A DNA stretch of 64,000 nucleotides from positions 207,001 through 271,000 of the forward strand of contig JAODUO010000557.1 in assembly GCA_025642075.2 (NCBI GenBank). Direction: 5' to 3'. Below are positions 48,641 through 61,466 of this stretch, one piece after another (the first letter of the stretch is position 1; each line of letters begins with the position of its first letter). The position numbers and the translations under genes are program-made. The notes beneath the pieces were generated by a model. The model saw only the letters and a list, made by a program, of their open reading frames with translations, had not been told where the DNA came from and did no database searches. Origin of the DNA: Ridgeia piscesae. Lineage: Eukaryota > Annelida > Polychaeta > Sabellida > Siboglinidae.

Positions 48641-50810
48641 ACAGCTGATTGGGCGGCTCAGAAAATTTAAATAAAGGAGGACATATTGTTGCAATGTTAT
48701 TTTCAAAGCATTGTAATTATTAGCAGGATATTTGTAGAATCATTTGTACTTTGTCCAGTTTTAGGTAGAAGCATGGCAAACTCCGAAGGTGGTTCTTTTT
48801 ATGGGAGTTCACCACAATGATAAATGTCAAATGCATTCACATACAATTTGGACATTTCACAGTGACAACTTTCAGACTGCAAAGAAAACTGTTTTGGCAA
48901 AATTAAACATTTTATTCATTTATTTAGTTTTAATAAACAGGTGTTAATTTAATTAAACAGGTCCTTGGGAAGGACTGAAATTTGCCTGTTCAGAAATGTA
49001 TATTTATCCATTATTCTCATGAAAACCCTGTTGCGACATGGTGAATATTTAGGTAGGGCTGAGGTTTCCTGAAAACCCCCAACTACACATTGTGGTTGTG
49101 AAAAATTTAATAGTGTTATGGTTCCAAAAAAGATCATAATATCTGAAAAATTAAATTGTATTATCCAACAACCAAAGGACTGATTATTTGAGAAATACCT
49201 TGTGATTCTCCAAAACCCTGTTCCTACAAATGGACAATGTGTTTCTGGATACTTTTGTTTAGAGATTTTAACAGAGATTTCAGAAGGTTAGACCCCTGTC
49301 ATACGGCTAACAGAACAGATGAAACATCTCCTTGGTTCGTCAGTTTGTTGCCAACTGTTACAGCATTTAACCCTTCATAACGAGGTTAGCCTGAAAAACA
49401 CAAGCTGCAGATGGCAAACCACGTACATCAATCATCTTTGGATCATCCGTCAAGTTACATTAGCCGATGGGATTTTGGGCCATAGTTCCTGGCCTTTATA
49501 CCACTTTCCTAAGCTGTTCTGTGAGATGCTGGTGCAATATTGGCTGTCTTTTCATTCTAGTTTAAATCATTCAATCCTTTAAATCTTATCAACATGTTTT
49601 AAGAAATATTTGTTGAATCCGCACAGCGCGGATATACAAGTATAGTATAGATATGAACAAAGATTTTTAGCATTATACTTTTTCTCCTGCATTTTATAAC
49701 ACAGCATGTTGTGTTTATCTTGAAGAAAATTTTATTATTCAGATATAAATAATATATTAATCAACTTTTAAATTAAACTTGTGAAATATGAAAAACTGGA
49801 TCAAGCGTGTTTGCTATTTCAACTTCAAAAATCATTTTTTGCATCAAAGTAGACCAGTTTTTATCCCGTCATGACCAGTCAGCTCATTCGAGTAATATTT
49901 GTATGTATTTTGTGAAGTCGTCTGAAATATTACTGACTTATTGTTAATACGACCATGTGTATGTTGTTTACATTATCAACATTCCTTGGAAATAATATAT
50001 TATTTTACTATAATCCTTCACACATTACCATTATGAATAGAAAATGAAATGACACCTTAATTATTAGTAAACCTTATTATTGCCATCGAGAATGTGTGTT
50101 GACTCTATAATGCTGGCGTCCATATTGTTTATTTATTCTTCCTATTACGTAGCAAGAGTCATTTATTGATTATTCTGTCATTGAATTTAAAAATAACTCG
50201 GCTCATTCTTAAATTTATTTTCCAGTTTTCATTTGTACCTTATTTTGTGATTGATAATCACCGTGGTGTGAGACATGTATAGATGACTATAGATGCAGAA
50301 ATCAGGATGCAGTCAGATTGATACCATTTGTCTATCAGGCCTGTAAAGATATGCAAAATTGGTGGCTTGAATCAGCCAGACATCTTCAAAATAGGAGCTG
50401 GACTAGTTGGCCAGTGTTCTGTCATAGTCAGCTTAAAACTGCATTTGTAGTGTTTATGATATTCACCAGGTGGCATCACTAGCGCACATCTGTGGTATTG
50501 TCAGCATTCACCAGGTGGCAGCATCTGATAGCAGCAGAATTAATCAATGCCAATTCACCAGGGTACAGATGTGTTGTGTTAACACACATGCCAGAGTTTT
50601 TTCCTGTGTGTTGTGCATTTAGTATGACAACATTACAGGTGTGTTTCAATAACATCTTGACACATCTTCACCAGCCAAGGACCTGGGGGGTTTAGGCAAC
50701 ATTTAAGTCAGTCCTGTGGTTTTCCACATTATAGCTGGACTTGTCAACATTGGTCAAGGTGATTTGCAGAAAATTGCCACAACTGACAGTCTTTCTCAAA
50801 TTCCGTTCAC
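48641..50810. other. Unique AT-rich sequence, no supported gene
   Basis: The ORF at 49319-49582 contains a stretch faintly like a LINE end (AGATGCTGGTGCAATATTGG), but stops and lack of other motifs prevent a call. The motif CACCAGGTGGCA occurs twice at about 50465 and 50508, each followed by GCATC. Confidence 0.45.
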
Positions 50811-51345
50811 TAATTAAATTCAGTTTAATGTCCTTAAAAAGGATATACTCATGATCGCATCTAAAATATGTAAAAAAAGATTGTCACAAAATACAGATGA
50901 AATGCAAAATGTAACCACACAAAAAGCAAACCTGTTGGCATCAATATCACTGATTTAACATTCTAATTGCCACAGGCACAAAACTCCTGCTGTAGTGAGC
51001 CGTTTTGCATTTTATACAACGATATCTCCTTTGAGACGGAAGAACATGAAAGTTTGTAAAGAGCGGGTGATCAGATTCAGCAGTGATGGCACGAGCTTTC
51101 TTCAAGATTGCATGGTCGATCATTTGGGACAGCATTGGTGTAGGTAAACCAATGATCTTGGCAGCAGTGTGTGAGATTTTTAGAAGCCTGGTACGGTTAC
51201 CAATGGAAAGAGCAGCTAGATAGTAACACGTACTACAATATGTTATGAGAGGCTCAATCATGCTACGGTAGAGACATAGAAGAAGTTTTGGGTCAATGTT
51301 GAAAGCCGACAAACAATTCTTTAGAAATTAATTAACCTGTTTTTT
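50811..51345 (-). pseudogene. LINE reverse transcriptase C-terminal fragment (minus)
   Basis: The minus-strand frame reads (stop)FLKNCLSAFNIDPKLLLCLY, then RSMIEPLITYCSTCYY, NRTRLLKISHTAAKIIGLP, SDHPLFTNFHVLPSQRRYR, and SFVPVAIRMLNQ. These are, in order, FLRKLRSFNV.P.LL..FYRS.IE, LTYC...W, the helix before KIIG.P, DPSHPL...F.LLPSG.RYR and SF.P.AIRLLN of Rex1/CR1-like LINEs. It covers about the last 130 residues with one stop near the start. The catalytic YADD region is absent. The 3' UTR runs down to about 50811, ending in ATTAAACTGAATTTAATT. Confidence 0.88.
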
Positions 51346-52451
51346 GCTTGATACACTACAAACGTCAAAAGCCACATCACATCTACGTCAGACAAAATAA
51401 AATTATAACTGTATAATAATTAAAATAGACTTCACTCACTTGTAGCAGTGTGATAATCTTCACTGTCAAAGCCAGGAGCTTTAACAGAATGAATAAATCT
51501 CTACGTTGACATGATAAGTTGAACATCTTTTTTATACTCACCTTTGCAATACAGCTTGTGTATAATGTCAGTTTCGGACAATCCCGAAACATTTCTGCAA
51601 TAGCAATTACAGTATATTAAATAGTCTCACTAGAACAGTCGCCCTGCTATTAAGGACGATGGTCCAATCACTGGTGACCTTATCTCTTTACTGAATGGAC
51701 AACTTTCTTACTTTACAACCTGGTGCTGGCAGACAATTTAAAAATGGCAGCCAATTGTGAATTATGTTGCTTGCATAAATAATTGGATATTTCAACAATG
51801 CACAAAAATGTATGAAAAAGACTTTCATTGTATATGAAATGATTGTATGAATAACAAAAGTTATTAAAATGTCCACATTTCAGATCCTGACACAAAATTC
51901 AACATTTCAGTTGACAAAATAAAATGGCACTTTCATCATCATTATTTACTATATCAAAAAATCATTGATCCTGATGGTGACTTGAAATCATTGAGAAATT
52001 ATCTCAATTGAATAAGCCAAATGCTGTGCAATTTTGGAGGTAATTTAGACGAATGTACTTCAGCATCCTTCCAAATAAACTCTGTTAACTTAATTCACGA
52101 ATGTAGTGTTTTCATAAGATGGCAAATGGACATGTTTCCTTAACCTACATAAAACCTAGGTCAGCAAGTTGAACTTCATAGTTAATGTAAAACAAGGATC
52201 TTATGAAGGTAAGTGAAAGGCTTAGGAAATGTGAGTTTAGTGGTCAGCTTTGACTTCTCTGCACAGAAAGAGTTAAATAGTAAGATTTCACGATATTTGG
52301 AAATCTTGCCTTAGTACTCAACATATTTTCCACGGAGAAGAAAAATTTATTTTTTCATGATTATTTTACTTGAATTTGGTATGGTCTTTGATCCGTTTGA
52401 TATCCACAAAACATTAGTGTTTGCAAGTGAAATAACTTTTTTTATTAAAAA
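51346..52451. other. Unique AT-rich sequence
   Basis: Short unrelated minus-strand ORFs only. Confidence 0.55.
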
Positions 52452-52782
52452 AGGTAAGGGCAAGTTCTTATATAGCGCAGTATCCAGTCCTCAGGACCGT
52501 TCAAAGCGCTTTACACTTTACTTCCCTGACAGACCTGTTCACTCAGACACCATCTCGGCTTCTCTGGGAAGCATCCAGCCATATGCTACAATTAATGCGC
52601 GAAGGCTGCTCGTACACATATCCACCACTGTCTATTGTCAGGTATTCATTTATACAGCTGAGTGGACTGGAGCAATGTAGAGTAAAAAACTTCCCCAAGG
52701 TTTTAACACCGCAGCACAGGATTCAAACCCGGGTTCTCGTAGTCGAGAGTCCAAAGCTCTACCCTTGAGCCATTGCACCTTA
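52452..52782 (-). mobile_element. tRNA-derived SINE, copy 6 (minus), full length
   Basis: On the plus strand it opens with the tail complement (CAAGTTCTTATATAGCGCAG and TCAAAGCGCTTTACAC). The body and then the tRNA-like head follow, with the B box as the complement of GGTTTGAATCC and AGAACCCGGGTTTGAATCC around 52719-52738, and the A box as the complement of TGGCTCAAGGG near 52765-52775. One of the best preserved copies. Confidence 0.92.
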
Positions 52783-55574
52783 TTGTTGACTTGTTAAAGG
52801 TTTTACTCCTGTATATCATTACATTATAGTGCACATAATAAATTGTGTGAAGCCAAAAAACCTGAACATAATTTATATAAGACTATAAAATTGTATGAAA
52901 GTAGAAAAGGTGAACATTTTAACTAACAGGAGATTTTCCCTATCCATGAGAGTTGGGGGGTTCGATGAAAAAAGACACGCATCTTGGTAATGAATGGTAA
53001 TGAACTATCGTACACTCACTGGCATGATGTGATGAACAAGTTATGGGCCTCGGGAGTTTATTTGATCAAGTAGCGGTGCGCGTGCGGTGCTGACCTGGCA
53101 GAGTGCCTGTGCAAATGGTGCCATCCGCAAATACGTCCGATATGGCACAATAATCAATACGGTTACTTGCAATAATTTGGTGGAAGTCCCACAACATAAG
53201 TTGGGCCGCATGATGAAGTTTAAGCCAAGTAATTTATTGAATCGACTCGATGTTTCTCTAGGCACTCCCAGTTCCTGATAGCTTGCCAGTCACGATGTCG
53301 GATGGAATTATTTAAGCGTGTTGCTGATTAAATTGTTATTATTTTATTTATTAACGTGTATGTACTCGTAGTTCCTGAAAAAATGCGCATGTGGCGCCAG
53401 TGGCTATCAAAACACGATCCACGTTTTTACAGTGGCTGTCTTAGAAACGCAGTAGAAGGCGCCCAATTAAATGAAATTGCTATGTGGTCATAAGAAAGAG
53501 GTTTCCTTGGTTTTATGTGTAAAGAAATCCCCCGATTAAGGTCACCTTTGGCACTGGACCGACGTAAGGCATACAGCAAGGTGATCATTGCAGCAAGACA
53601 AATTTCCAACATTACTTCTACATAAATAATATTGACACTCTCCTAGGGTGACCTACTCTTTAAGGTGGCTCCATTAGCAAGGTGACTGTAACTTGCAGTT
53701 TGATAAGAATGTTGAACCTTTGTGCATAGATAGTTCAGAGGTGTTTTTGATCAGAGGCAGACTATACAATTGAGTGAGGTGGGTGTTATGTGGACAGCAC
53801 CTAAGGAAGTGGTCGCTACAGAGAGGTTGATGAAGTAGATCTACCAAGACAATTCTCGTTTTTTAAATGGCATGCTTTCATGATCAGTCGGACTAAAATT
53901 TCAAGCGTATAAATTAATAATCACCAGTTAACGTGACAGAAGGCAAAAATCCATCGCAGCATGACTGGCAGATGTAATTACTTCTGCAGCTTTGACTGAT
54001 GGAATTTCTGAAATGAAAATAGACGTTTTTGCTTTCTGCCATGCAACCTGCACGCAACGCACGCATTAACATTGCATGCAGCACAGGACAACTTAATAAT
54101 ACTTTATTTCTTGAAAGATCTGTTCTTAGATTGACTGAACCAGTCACCCGCCTTCAACAGGCATTGAGCTCAGAATGGTCACTGCTTAAACACAATAGGT
54201 GATTTGGATAGTTTTCATCAAAATTAACAGGTTTGTTTTTAAATGTTCATGCAAAATGTTGTGTTTGTTCTAAATGTTTAACATTATTCATAATATCAGT
54301 TTTTTATTGTTGCAAAAAGCTTATGCAGTTTTTATTCAAAATAAATAATCTGAACATCTTTATGCAACAAACAACAGATTTCATGCATAATGGTTTCCAT
54401 GGCAACTGGTATTACCAGGCTGCCTGTAATCTAGGCTAAATGACCTATGGCATGAACTTAATGTATACTGTGGCAAGAATAGCCCTTGCTTACTGCCCAG
54501 GTGCAAGCAATGCTGGCAGAGTGAACTGTGTTGACTGTTGACTGTAATTTCTGTAGTCGTGTTAGTAGACTCCAAGTTCTAGGTCCCGTTCCATTTTACT
54601 GATTCTAATTGTTAAAATGTTAAACTTAGACGTATTGGCATAATGATTTTTCATGTCCAGAGACCAAGATGTTATTAAATCTTCAGCTGTCTGAATCATT
54701 CCCTCATGATAGCCACTGAGGTTGAGCGTTTGTGTATTCAACTATCCTTCTCTGAGTCCCCTGGTCTACCATTGCCATCTTTGGGTCTTCCAATTCTACG
54801 CCTACATCTTGCTTCAGTCAGTAATGTATGTTGATGCTGATCCACATCGTTAGGTTATATACAAACAGTAAAAATACACAGTAAACATTAAAATAGGTGA
54901 CCAAAGACTTAAAGTCTAAATACATATTGTCATTCCACATAATGTACTCGCGTTACAATCCTTGTATTGTTTGTTGTTACATACCACATTCGGACACATT
55001 AAATTGATTTAACTTAATTAAATAATAGTTGTCCAGCGACATCCAGGACAGAAACAGTGCATAGTGTAGACACTAGACACTTAGGATGTCAAAGAAATAG
55101 TGTTCAATTGAATGTAAATGCACAGTCATGGCGATGTTAGCGTGCCACATCATGGGGCTTGGCCTACTTCAGCCACTGTAATGTAGCAATGTAACTTTGG
55201 CCAGCAACAACTGTCAGCTGAAGCAATCAGAACCAACTGTTTAGTCTCCATCCTTGAATTATAAAGACTGCATGGGAGCTAAACCCAGTTAGCCCTGGGA
55301 GATGTGTATTTCCTAGATTTGGATGGAACAGTTATCCCAATTAATGATCCTGTCGGGTGCTGGGGTGATGTATCCCAAGTGTATATAGCCAGCCCAGCTT
55401 GGGAGTTACTGCTTTGATTGGTAGAAATTGTTATGTGATATGATAAGTTGCTCTCGTGTGTGTGTGTGATTCAGAAATGTAGCTAGTCGTATTGTACATA
55501 TCGCGGGAAACATTTATAAAAATAACTAATAAACATTTGCTGTCTTTTACCATGATGTGACTCTGGTAGGTACA
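52783..55574. other. Unique sequence, no supported gene
   Basis: ORFs at 53041-53278 (both strands), 53427-53612 and 53914-54147 match nothing that I recognise. 54233-54439 is an AT-rich reading. No tandem repeat of note. Confidence 0.45.
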
Positions 55575-55660
55575 GTATGTTGCTGTTTGGAAAGTGTAAA
55601 GTACTTTGAATTGTCCCAATGACTGACACAGGCTTTATCTCTACCTTTACTGTGTCATCA
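55575..55660 (+). mobile_element. SINE tail fragment (plus)
   Basis: GTGTAAAGTACTTTGAATTG and TCCCAATGACTG correspond to the 3' tail of the SINE family (GTGTAAAGCGCTTTGAATGG, TCCTGAGGACTG). Head and body are absent. Confidence 0.5.
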
Positions 55661-55698
55661 TCAGAAAGATATGTAGACCTCCTTCAAGCTTTGTCTCA

Positions 55699-55749
<51 letters not shown>

Positions 55750-55804
55750 TCATGCTGTCTTTCACAATGCATATATATATATATATATATACACACAGCT
55801 GTTA

Positions 55805-55871
<67 letters not shown>

Positions 55872-55890
55872 CGCATATCATCGATGATGA

Positions 55891-55957
<67 letters not shown>

Positions 55958-56686
55958 GACACACACACCTATCCTTCATCAAATTCCTGAACCATTCATA
56001 GGAAGATGAGATATAATTGATTGTTTTTATCACATTCTTTTTAACATCTATAATTCTAACCTAGTTATTCAATTGGTTTTTGTCAGTTTCTGTTATTGTC
56101 ACGACAATATGACATCCAAACTTCTATCGTCACATACGTGTTTCTCAATGGCTACTGTAGTTTTAAAGTGAACAAAACTGCCTTATGTTTTTGTCTTTAC
56201 AAACAACATTTATGATTATGATTTCAACAAAATATACATCCATATCCACCTGATGTGTTTGGAATCCATTTGTTACTTTATGATAGACCTTGTTGCTATG
56301 CAACAAACTGCATGATGGATCAGTCAGTTAACCATGTATAAACAGGTGTTTTTCATTTTAAAAAAATCCAGTTTTGCTGAGCATGCCTGTCACAAAATTC
56401 TAATAATATTGGAGACAACCCAACAATCATTCCAGTAATTAAACCAGCAGTGCCCTTTTCACACTCCAAGAGCGAGGACCGGTTCTAAGGTAGTTCAGAT
56501 GTTCAAGTCCTGTTCAGTGCATCTGAACTGACAGGTCGGCTGTTGGCCACAGACACACAGCTGAGGCTGTGTTCTCTTTATTGCCAGGTCATAACCTGCC
56601 GTGACTTACTTTGTTTTTGCTCCTGAACTCAACCATTCTAGACAGCTGTGGGGTGGTCCAACTAGTACAGCCAGGTAACAGCTGCG
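55661..56686. repeat. Interrupted TA microsatellite and flanking unique DNA
   Basis: (TA)n blocks lie at about 55703-55747, 55772-55790, 55817-55868 and 55892-55948, separated by short unique inserts, one of which contains the palindrome ATCATCGATGAT. Ile/Tyr ORFs on both strands are artefacts. 55960-56686 is unique with no gene. Confidence 0.85.
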
Positions 56687-56694
56687 TGTGTGTG

Positions 56695-56778
<84 letters not shown>

Positions 56779-56781
56779 TGT
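56687..56781. repeat. GT / GCGT microsatellite
   Basis: A short (GT)n followed by about 18 GCGT units. Generates the Arg/Ala/Cys/Val and Ala/Arg/Thr/His ORFs. Confidence 0.96.
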
Positions 56782-57699
56782 GCACATCCATGCCAGTGCT
56801 ATGTGCCCTAAGTGGCTTACCCTTTCATCATCAGACTTCCCCAGTCCACAGGCCCGTGTTTCCCATCACTATAGGTGCTTTCTCCAAGTTTCGGGAGTTG
56901 ATGCTGTTGTATTACCGTGTTTTGTTCAATTCTTGCTCCAGGTATGCTCTGTGTCTGTGTGTCTGTGCGATATTTTTTCGTTGTTACCTTAGGTACAAAG
57001 TGTTGTAAACATGCCGTATTTACTCCTGGGCTTAACAAGTTGCCATCTGGAGCTTGGCTCTGGACGGCAACTTGTGAACAAGGAGTGTTCACTAAATTAA
57101 TTAAATTACTTATAAAAGTGTACATAAATTAGTATTATACTTAAAATTATAAATAAAAAAAATAAAAAAATGCCACTAAAATGCTACTAATTAAAATATG
57201 TTGTCTCTAAAAATACGTAAGTAAAATAAAAATTATAAGTTGTCTCTAAAAATATGTAAGTAAAAATTTTAAGTTGTCTCTAAAAATACATAATTGTGAT
57301 AAAATACATAAAATGTCCTACAATAATAACAGTTTGTTATAATAATAAATTAATTTAAATAAATATATGAATAAATTATTTAATCAGTATTGAAATAATT
57401 TATTAAAAAATTGTAAGTGTTCAACCTAGGTATAACCCCGACCTTGCCAGATAATTGTAAATTTTATTCTAGTTACTGTGGGACGAGTAACAAGTGGCAA
57501 TATAGTCTAAATATGTTTATCTCTGCTGTGAGGTCATCGTTCACATGAAATGTTATGTGAATGTGTGTATTATATGAGTGTTCTGCATTAACATATATCA
57601 TGGTATTAATTTAATGTAATGTTTAAAGTATACTTAAAATGTACCATCTTCGCGTAATATTTGTATGTAGATTTCAACATTTATATGATTTTATTTTTT
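56782..57699. other. Unique DNA with a small AT-rich tandem repeat
   Basis: ORFs on both strands at 56817-57132 are unrecognised. At 57201-57291 TTGTCTCTAAAAATA.GTAA is repeated three times at 33-39 bp spacing. The rest is AT-rich and empty. Confidence 0.5.
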
Positions 57700-57797
57700 A
57701 ATATTATTTGTAGATCACGTTTGTGTGTTGATGATGCAGTTGCATTTTATGAAGCCTATCATGGGTCTGAATAAACTGGAATTGTGTTGTATTGAGT
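57700..57797 (+). mobile_element. LINE 3' terminus (plus)
   Basis: GAAGCCTATCATGGGTCTG then AATAAACTGGAATTGTGTTG and TATTGAG have the form of a CR1/Rex1-like 3' end (AATAAACTGAATTG followed by short repeats). No coding remnant upstream was seen. Confidence 0.45.
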
Positions 57798-57814
57798 AAG
57801 CTTGGCCCACCTTA

Positions 57815-57970
57815 AAATTGGTGAGTTCTTACATCGCATCGCCCAGGCTTGGGGGCTGCTAAAGTGCATGAAGCCTATATATGCTGTCTGTATAGTAAGG
57901 TACTCATTCATAGCTCAGTGAACTAGAGCAATGTGGGGTGAACAAACATGGCCTCGGGTAAAATAAGTTG
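57815..57970 (-). mobile_element. Diverged SINE fragment (minus)
   Basis: TACTCATTCATAGCTCAGTG and AACTAGAGCAATGT.GGGTGA match the family body in minus orientation. GAGTTCTTACATCGCATCG resembles the tail. The head is lost. Confidence 0.55.
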
Positions 57971-58089
57971 ACCAGTGTGTCCTGTGTACAGTCTAATGAC
58001 GTTGATAGCACCATTTTGTCCGTGTTTTAAAAGTCTTGTATCAGAGTATTTTAACTGTTTCGTTTATCTGTTGGTTTGAGAACATCTGA

Positions 58090-58618
58090 GTGAGTCAGAA
58101 AAACAAGAATAATTTGCAGAGCATTGTCAACATCAGTAGTAAAAATACCTAGTTCAGTTTGAAACAATCCACTCTCGCTGCTCTGTATGAAAAGCCACTA
58201 AAATCATTAATGACAACACACGTATTCTACATAACGAGTATGTCCTTATCTGCCCTCGTCCAGAAGGTTCAGAACTGTCATATCCAAAACAAATAGCAAA
58301 CATGGATCATTCATTCCAATGTCTGTGCGACTTTTCAACAACAAGCTCTGACGTTTCCGTGAGAGATACATCGTTCAGTATGTGTATATGTTATATTTTG
58401 ATTTTATTTGTGAAAAGACAACCACAGTCGTGACTATAATTACAATTATATTATAGATTAGTTTTTTATTTTATCATGATTAAAGTTTACATACTGTTTT
58501 AATAATGAATTTATCTGTATTTTTATACTTTTTTACTCTTCTAATTTTATTATTATTTTTGACATATCCTGCAACGAATTTCCCGGTGCGGAACAATAAA
58601 GTTTCATTGTATTGTTTA
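58090..58618 (+). pseudogene. LINE reverse transcriptase tail and 3' terminus (plus)
   Basis: KIINDNTRILHNEYVL (58200-58248) continues, after a frameshift, as LPSSRRFRTVISKTNSKHG then SFIPMSVRLFNNKL and a stop at 58349-58351. This is the INDxxHxLHxEYxLLPSGRRFR...SFIPMSVRLLN end of a Rex1/CR1-like polymerase. Further upstream, LAALYEKPLK is in another frame. The 3' UTR ends with GCAACGAATTTCCCGG and ACAATAAAGTTTCATTGTATTG at about 58615, a typical terminus. Clear frameshifts mark it as dead. Confidence 0.85.
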
Positions 58619-59805
58619 ACCACTTTGCCCTGCGTCTGTGGCAGTGGGCGGACATGAGGTGAGATACGGTAATACCTGCTGCTTGAGATAGTTGGCCAGT
58701 TCCACCGTGGGTGTGGCACATGTCCACAAGCAGTGTACCACTCCATCACTGCTGCTGGACCTGCTTCATATCCAGGGCACACCTGTGGGCAGTGAATACT
58801 TCCATGGCGTTTGATCTGCTCACCAACAGCGAAACCTGCATCGTGTGAATTACTTGTGCACCAGAGTGGCGAATGCTAATTATGCGCGATTGTTATTTAA
58901 TAAATAATGCACTAACCAGCAACAAATTTGATCAGGGGAATTTTTGTCGATGCCGGCACCGTTCGTGTTAGGAAGGTGCGTATTGATTTTTAATAAAGCA
59001 ATCATCCGTGCCGCAGCACTTATACCGGCGAAGCGCGATAAGATGTTAGAACCGACGCCATCTGGTGCTGGGTGACATTTCGACAGTGCGAACTACAGGA
59101 GAGGTCAGTTTATCATTATTCAGAGGCATCTCCCATTTACAGCCGAGATGGCTGTCTTAGTCGTGAACGACGTGTGGAACAGGGAGCATTAATTTGGCAA
59201 CACGGGGAGAAGCAAGTGTAGTCATTATTCATCCCGGAAAGGGGTCTGCACCGTGCGGTGCTACACACGTCACCGGCAGCCGGCATCCAATGCACTGCGC
59301 CGCATGGACTGCATACTAACTAGACAGAGAGAGGGAGCACCGGTGGCGCAGCTCCCAGCGGTGCTGAAATAGGCATCACATATGTAAGTAAGACTGACGA
59401 CGGCGCAGGTTTAGATTGCTGCAGTTAGCCACGGATGTCTTGATGAATGTTCAGCTGTCGTCCGTCGCCACTTCCCACGCCACTGCTCACAGTGGCACAG
59501 TGGCACACTGCCACCCAGGTCTCATGTCGATACAGTTTGATTGACACACGTCAAATTATGATGTATCATTAAAAGACATCAGTGGAAGTCAGTTGAGTGA
59601 TTAACACCTATCACGTTGGATTTTTGTAACAACAGAAGCAGCGTTCTCCTACTGATCCTGCACAGGTGTTCGCATTGTCGTCTGTGTCATTATTGCTAGT
59701 GACATTGACACTGGTGACGTTCGTGTCACGAGTAGAATTTCTTCATCTGCGGCGTCGAGGCAGCAGTCATACTGACATTGGCGCAGTGACAGATTGTATT
59801 TCACG
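58619..59805 (+). promoter_or_regulatory. CpG-bearing region upstream of a candidate first exon
   Basis: From about 58900 to 59780 the DNA is clearly richer in G+C and in CG dinucleotides than most of the window, and free of the SINE/LINE families. A GTAAGT at 59383-59388 could be the donor of a noncoding exon. No TATA box stands out, as in many CpG-type promoters. The minus-strand ORFs at 58480-58782 overlap the LINE end and are not genes. Promoter activity is inferred from composition and position only. Confidence 0.3.
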
Positions 59806-59899
59806 ATGGCTGTCATGTTCGCGTTATCACGGCATTTGTCCCGACATTTCTCGAAAACATTCAACATGTTCCAGAGCAGGGGGGCATTCTCAAAGAAAG
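59806..59899 (+). CDS. Candidate first coding exon, 31 codons (plus)
   Basis: The ATG at 59806 has A at -3 and G at +4 (CACGATGG), and an in-frame TGA lies 11 codons upstream at 59773-59775. The frame reads MAVMFALSRHLSRHFSKTFN then MFQSRGAFSKK and one base into the next codon, where AAAG|GTACGT gives a donor at 59900. The peptide has no acidic residue and many Arg/Lys/His, Ser and Phe, which is compatible with a mitochondrial presequence or a basic membrane-associated N-terminus. The protein is not recognised. The next exon would lie beyond the donor, downstream on the plus strand, and was not found in the last 4 kb. A longer ORF in another frame at 59666-59956 (hydrophobic start) is the main alternative. 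Confidence 0.35.
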
Positions 59900-60661
59900 G
59901 TACGTCACAATACTAGACGAATTACAAAACAATTTCTCTTGCCAATCGCCAATTAGTCGATTTTGCATTCATTGTCATTACTGATCAGACTCGGGCTTAG
60001 ACTCATTTATTTTGACCAAATCAATGTATAACACAGTGAACATATGTAATTTTTATAAGTGAAAACAATTAATGGTCAGTGATACTCCCACTAAGACACT
60101 GAATATGTCACTAATATGAGAGCCACCTCTGTAATATTAAACAAAACATGTGAACATACTATGTTTACAATTAATAATACAAATAATAGCAATAATAAAA
60201 CATTATGTCTACACTAGTATACTCACACTTACACATAGGCATGCAACATATATAGATGCACGCACGCACGCACGAGCACACGCACAGTGTATATATATAT
60301 ATATATATATATATGCATATTTTTATACACTACACATTCGCCAGCTTGTAACGTGCAGCAACTGTTCAGGTTATGAATGTTGCTACAAACATTTTCTCCT
60401 AGTTAGTTGTAATACAGAGTTGGCTAATTACTATCTTGTGCATTTCGAGCAGTCTGCTTCAAGACTGTGCACACCACTGATATGCCATAGAATGCACCGG
60501 TATGAAATCTTTCCTGCTTTAGAGATAGGCAGATGTCCCATGAAACTGAGCAGTTGTGTAAATTGAATCAAATTAAAGATACTCACTATTAAATTAGTAA
60601 CCATGCTCATTCAACTCAACAACCATTCTATTTGCTTAGTCTCGGCTTTTTCAGATATTCC
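59900..60661. other. Probable intron or unique sequence with small microsatellites
   Basis: GCAC and TA tracts lie at 60257-60315. The ORF at 60150-60566 runs through these tracts and is unrecognised. Confidence 0.5.
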
Positions 60662-60912
60662 CAGAACCCTTAAATCATCTGTTCCCTGTTAGCCCCCTGC
60701 AGGAACCTTAAATCATCTGTTCCCTGTTAGCCCCCTGCAGGAACCTTAAATCATCTGTTCCCTGTTAGCCCCCTGCAGGAACCTTAAATCATCTGTTCCC
60801 TGTTAGCCCCCTGCAGGAACCTTAAATCATCTGTTCCCTGTTAGCCCCCTGCAGGAACCTTAAATCATCTGTTCCCTGTTAGCCCCCTGCAGGAACCTTA
60901 AATCATCCAATT
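60662..60912. repeat. 38-bp minisatellite, six units plus a partial, nearly identical
   Basis: TTAAATCATCTG recurs at 60670, 60708, 60746, 60784, 60822 and 60860, exactly every 38 bp. Each unit holds GTTCCCTGTTAGCCCC and CTGCAGGAACC. The full units are the same apart from one extra C in the first, so the expansion is very recent or kept uniform. Confidence 0.97.
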
Positions 60913-61262
60913 CCCAACATCTTGTTCATTCCTGAAACTAAGCTCAATATTGGCAAGCCTGATTTCTTTTTAGCTGTCCTAAAAGTCTAGGATGAACTCC
61001 CTGTCACTGTAAATATAATCTAAAAACCATAGATGCATTTTGCAAAAAGGCAAGGCATATTTTAGTGAACGGGTTTTGACATATTTATTTAAAATTACAT
61101 TTCTACTCTAAACCTTAAAGATGGTCCATAAATGCTCTAAAGATGACTTTTGCCTATTTGTAGCATAGATATGCCTAATGATTATTATAAAAATTATGTT
61201 GAAAGTGTTAACACTGGATTTATATAGGATATAATTTTTTGGTGAACATGTAGATGTAAACA

Positions 61263-61263
<1 letters not shown>
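60913..61263. other. Unique sequence
   Basis: No feature supported. Confidence 0.6.
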
Positions 61264-61454
<191 letters not shown>

Positions 61455-61466
61455 CAAGTTGAGACG

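Noticed and set aside
49319..49582. LINE tail
   Set aside because: Only one short stretch resembles the conserved end, and stops interrupt all frames. Too weak to call.
55619..56009. Ile/Tyr-rich ORFs on both strands
   Set aside because: Translations of TA microsatellites, as also at 61.1-61.6 kb.
59666..59956. 96-codon ORF with a hydrophobic, signal-like start
   Set aside because: It overlaps the candidate first exon in another frame, its ATG context is weaker, and it runs through the GTACGT donor into AT-rich DNA. Kept only as the alternative.
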